Shown: one piece after another, positions 13,888 to 14,467 of the stretch | Position numbering within the stretch: position 1 is the stretch's first letter | Layout: the number at the start of each line of letters is the position of its first letter | NCBI GenBank assembly: GCA_002314795.1 | Contig: DCHI01000008.1 | Location: forward strand, 252-14,718 | Length of the DNA: 14,467 bases | Reading direction: 5' to 3' | Origin: Bacteroidales bacterium UBA1756 | GTDB lineage: Bacteria; Bacteroidota; Bacteroidia; Bacteroidales; WCHB1-69 | Program-made: the position numbers and the translations under genes | Notes under the pieces: model-generated | Seen by the model: only the letters and a program-made list of their open reading frames with translations | Databases searched by the model: none | Told to the model about the DNA's origin: nothing

Positions 13888-14467
13888 TTATTCTCCTTTT
13901 ACTTCCAATTTTCCGCTCATCAGTCGCGGCAAAAGAAGGTCGCGCTGGCGGGTGAGGTTTTCTTTCCCCTTTGTTAATTGCCTCATCTCCATCTCAATGT
14001 TTGAAGCAATAGAATTAAATTTATCCTCAATCTCCTTGCTTGGAATCAATAATTTCTGTCCCAATAATTCATCCTTTGTAACAGAGGTGAATATTGAACC
14101 ATTTCCAATAATATCTTCCTTTGAAAACTTGTTCTTTAATAACCAAAGAAGAAATGCATTATTGCCATTTTTAGCATTTATACCAGCAACACCTCTTCCC
14201 AAGATAATCTTATTCAGAGTTATGTTGATTCTGCCAACAGGTGCTCTTACACTAAAAATGATACTATTGGATTCGGCAAGTCTCTTACCTTCAGTTGAAT
14301 ATATGTCATCCTGCAGGTAGAAATCACCATAACTTCCACATCCTTGATGGAATGGCAATCCCTGCTTTTCTGAATTATAGAAACAAGACTCTGGACTTTG
14401 CCCCATTATTACATCTGCATAGTCTCCAAGAGTCTCATATTTCCACCCCTTTGGCACTCCACCTTCA
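13888..14467 (-). CDS. hsdS: Type I restriction enzyme, S (specificity) subunit, C-terminal part (start outside window)
   Basis: The frame is open to the window edge; 192 residues are visible. The fragment begins EGGVPKGWKYETLGD, the usual opening of a target-recognition domain, with the IMGQSPES segment after it and a loop FSVRAPVGRI in the middle. It ends in a helical stretch (about 150-180) and the LTRQRDLLLPRLMSGKLEV tail typical of HsdS. The GTG at 14457 is an internal Val rather than a start. HsdS reads the DNA target and positions HsdM and HsdR. Only one recognition domain is visible; this is probably the second of two, with the first, and hsdM, to the right. Recognition sequence cannot be read from this. 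The gene is followed after 12 bases by fic, most likely in one transcript. Confidence 0.9.
   Translation of the reverse strand, partial: EGGVPKGWKYETLGDYADVIMGQSPESCFYNSEKQGLPFHQGCGSYGDFYLQDDIYSTEGKRLAESNSIIFSVRAPVGRINITLNKIILGRGVAGINAKNGNNAFLLWLLKNKFSKEDIIGNGSIFTSVTKDELLGQKLLIPSKEIEDKFNSIASNIEMEMRQLTKGKENLTRQRDLLLPRLMSGKLEVKGE

Noticed and set aside
13873..13890. ATG directly followed by TAA between hsdS and fic as a start-stop regulatory frame
   Set aside because: Two codons in a 12-base gap are easily due to chance and the nearby AAAGGA is better explained as serving the fic start.
13622..14320. 232-residue plus-strand frame opposite fic and hsdS
   Set aside because: It is antisense to two genes with clear family motifs and has no recognisable motif of its own.

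Overview
The window looks like a Bacteroidetes chromosome, most likely order Bacteroidales. Three things point there: a secreted repeat protein ending in a type IX secretion (Por) sorting domain, a bifunctional-nuclease/UVR-motif protein next to an RseC-family protein, and several matches to the Bacteroidetes -7 promoter box (TAnnTTTG) at sensible distances from genes. Shine-Dalgarno sequences are mostly absent, as expected for the group.

Left part (1-7569, plus strand). It begins inside a large T9SS cargo protein with 48-residue tandem repeats. Next come an AAA_14/DUF4143 ATPase with a 33-base palindrome over its predicted transcription start, and a DAACS-type symporter whose substrate-site residues are altered. 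A compact operon follows: bifunctional nuclease, RseC-like membrane protein, M16 peptidase. After a 289-base gap with a promoter framed by an inverted repeat comes mnmE, a core tRNA-modification GTPase.

Right part (7577-14467, minus strand). A second AAA_14/DUF4143 ATPase converges on mnmE with 7 bases between the stop codons. Its promoter carries three 16-base direct repeats spaced 32-33 bases apart. Upstream of it is a 521-base AT-rich gap with two adjacent perfect hairpins. Beyond that lies a type I restriction-modification locus read right to left: the end of hsdS (cut by the window edge), a Fic-domain AMPylase with its own inhibitory motif, and a complete hsdR. hsdM is not seen and presumably lies further right. 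Between fic and hsdR are 41-base tandem repeats, one of which overlaps the fic stop codon.

How the genes fit together. The left part is mostly housekeeping and envelope functions. The right part is a defence module in which a Fic enzyme sits between specificity and restriction subunits, an arrangement that suggests a regulatory or second defence role. The two AAA_14 ATPases and the orphan promoter upstream of mnmE have operator-like repeats of similar design, the least explained signal in the window. All functional calls rest on motifs read by eye; no database search was run.
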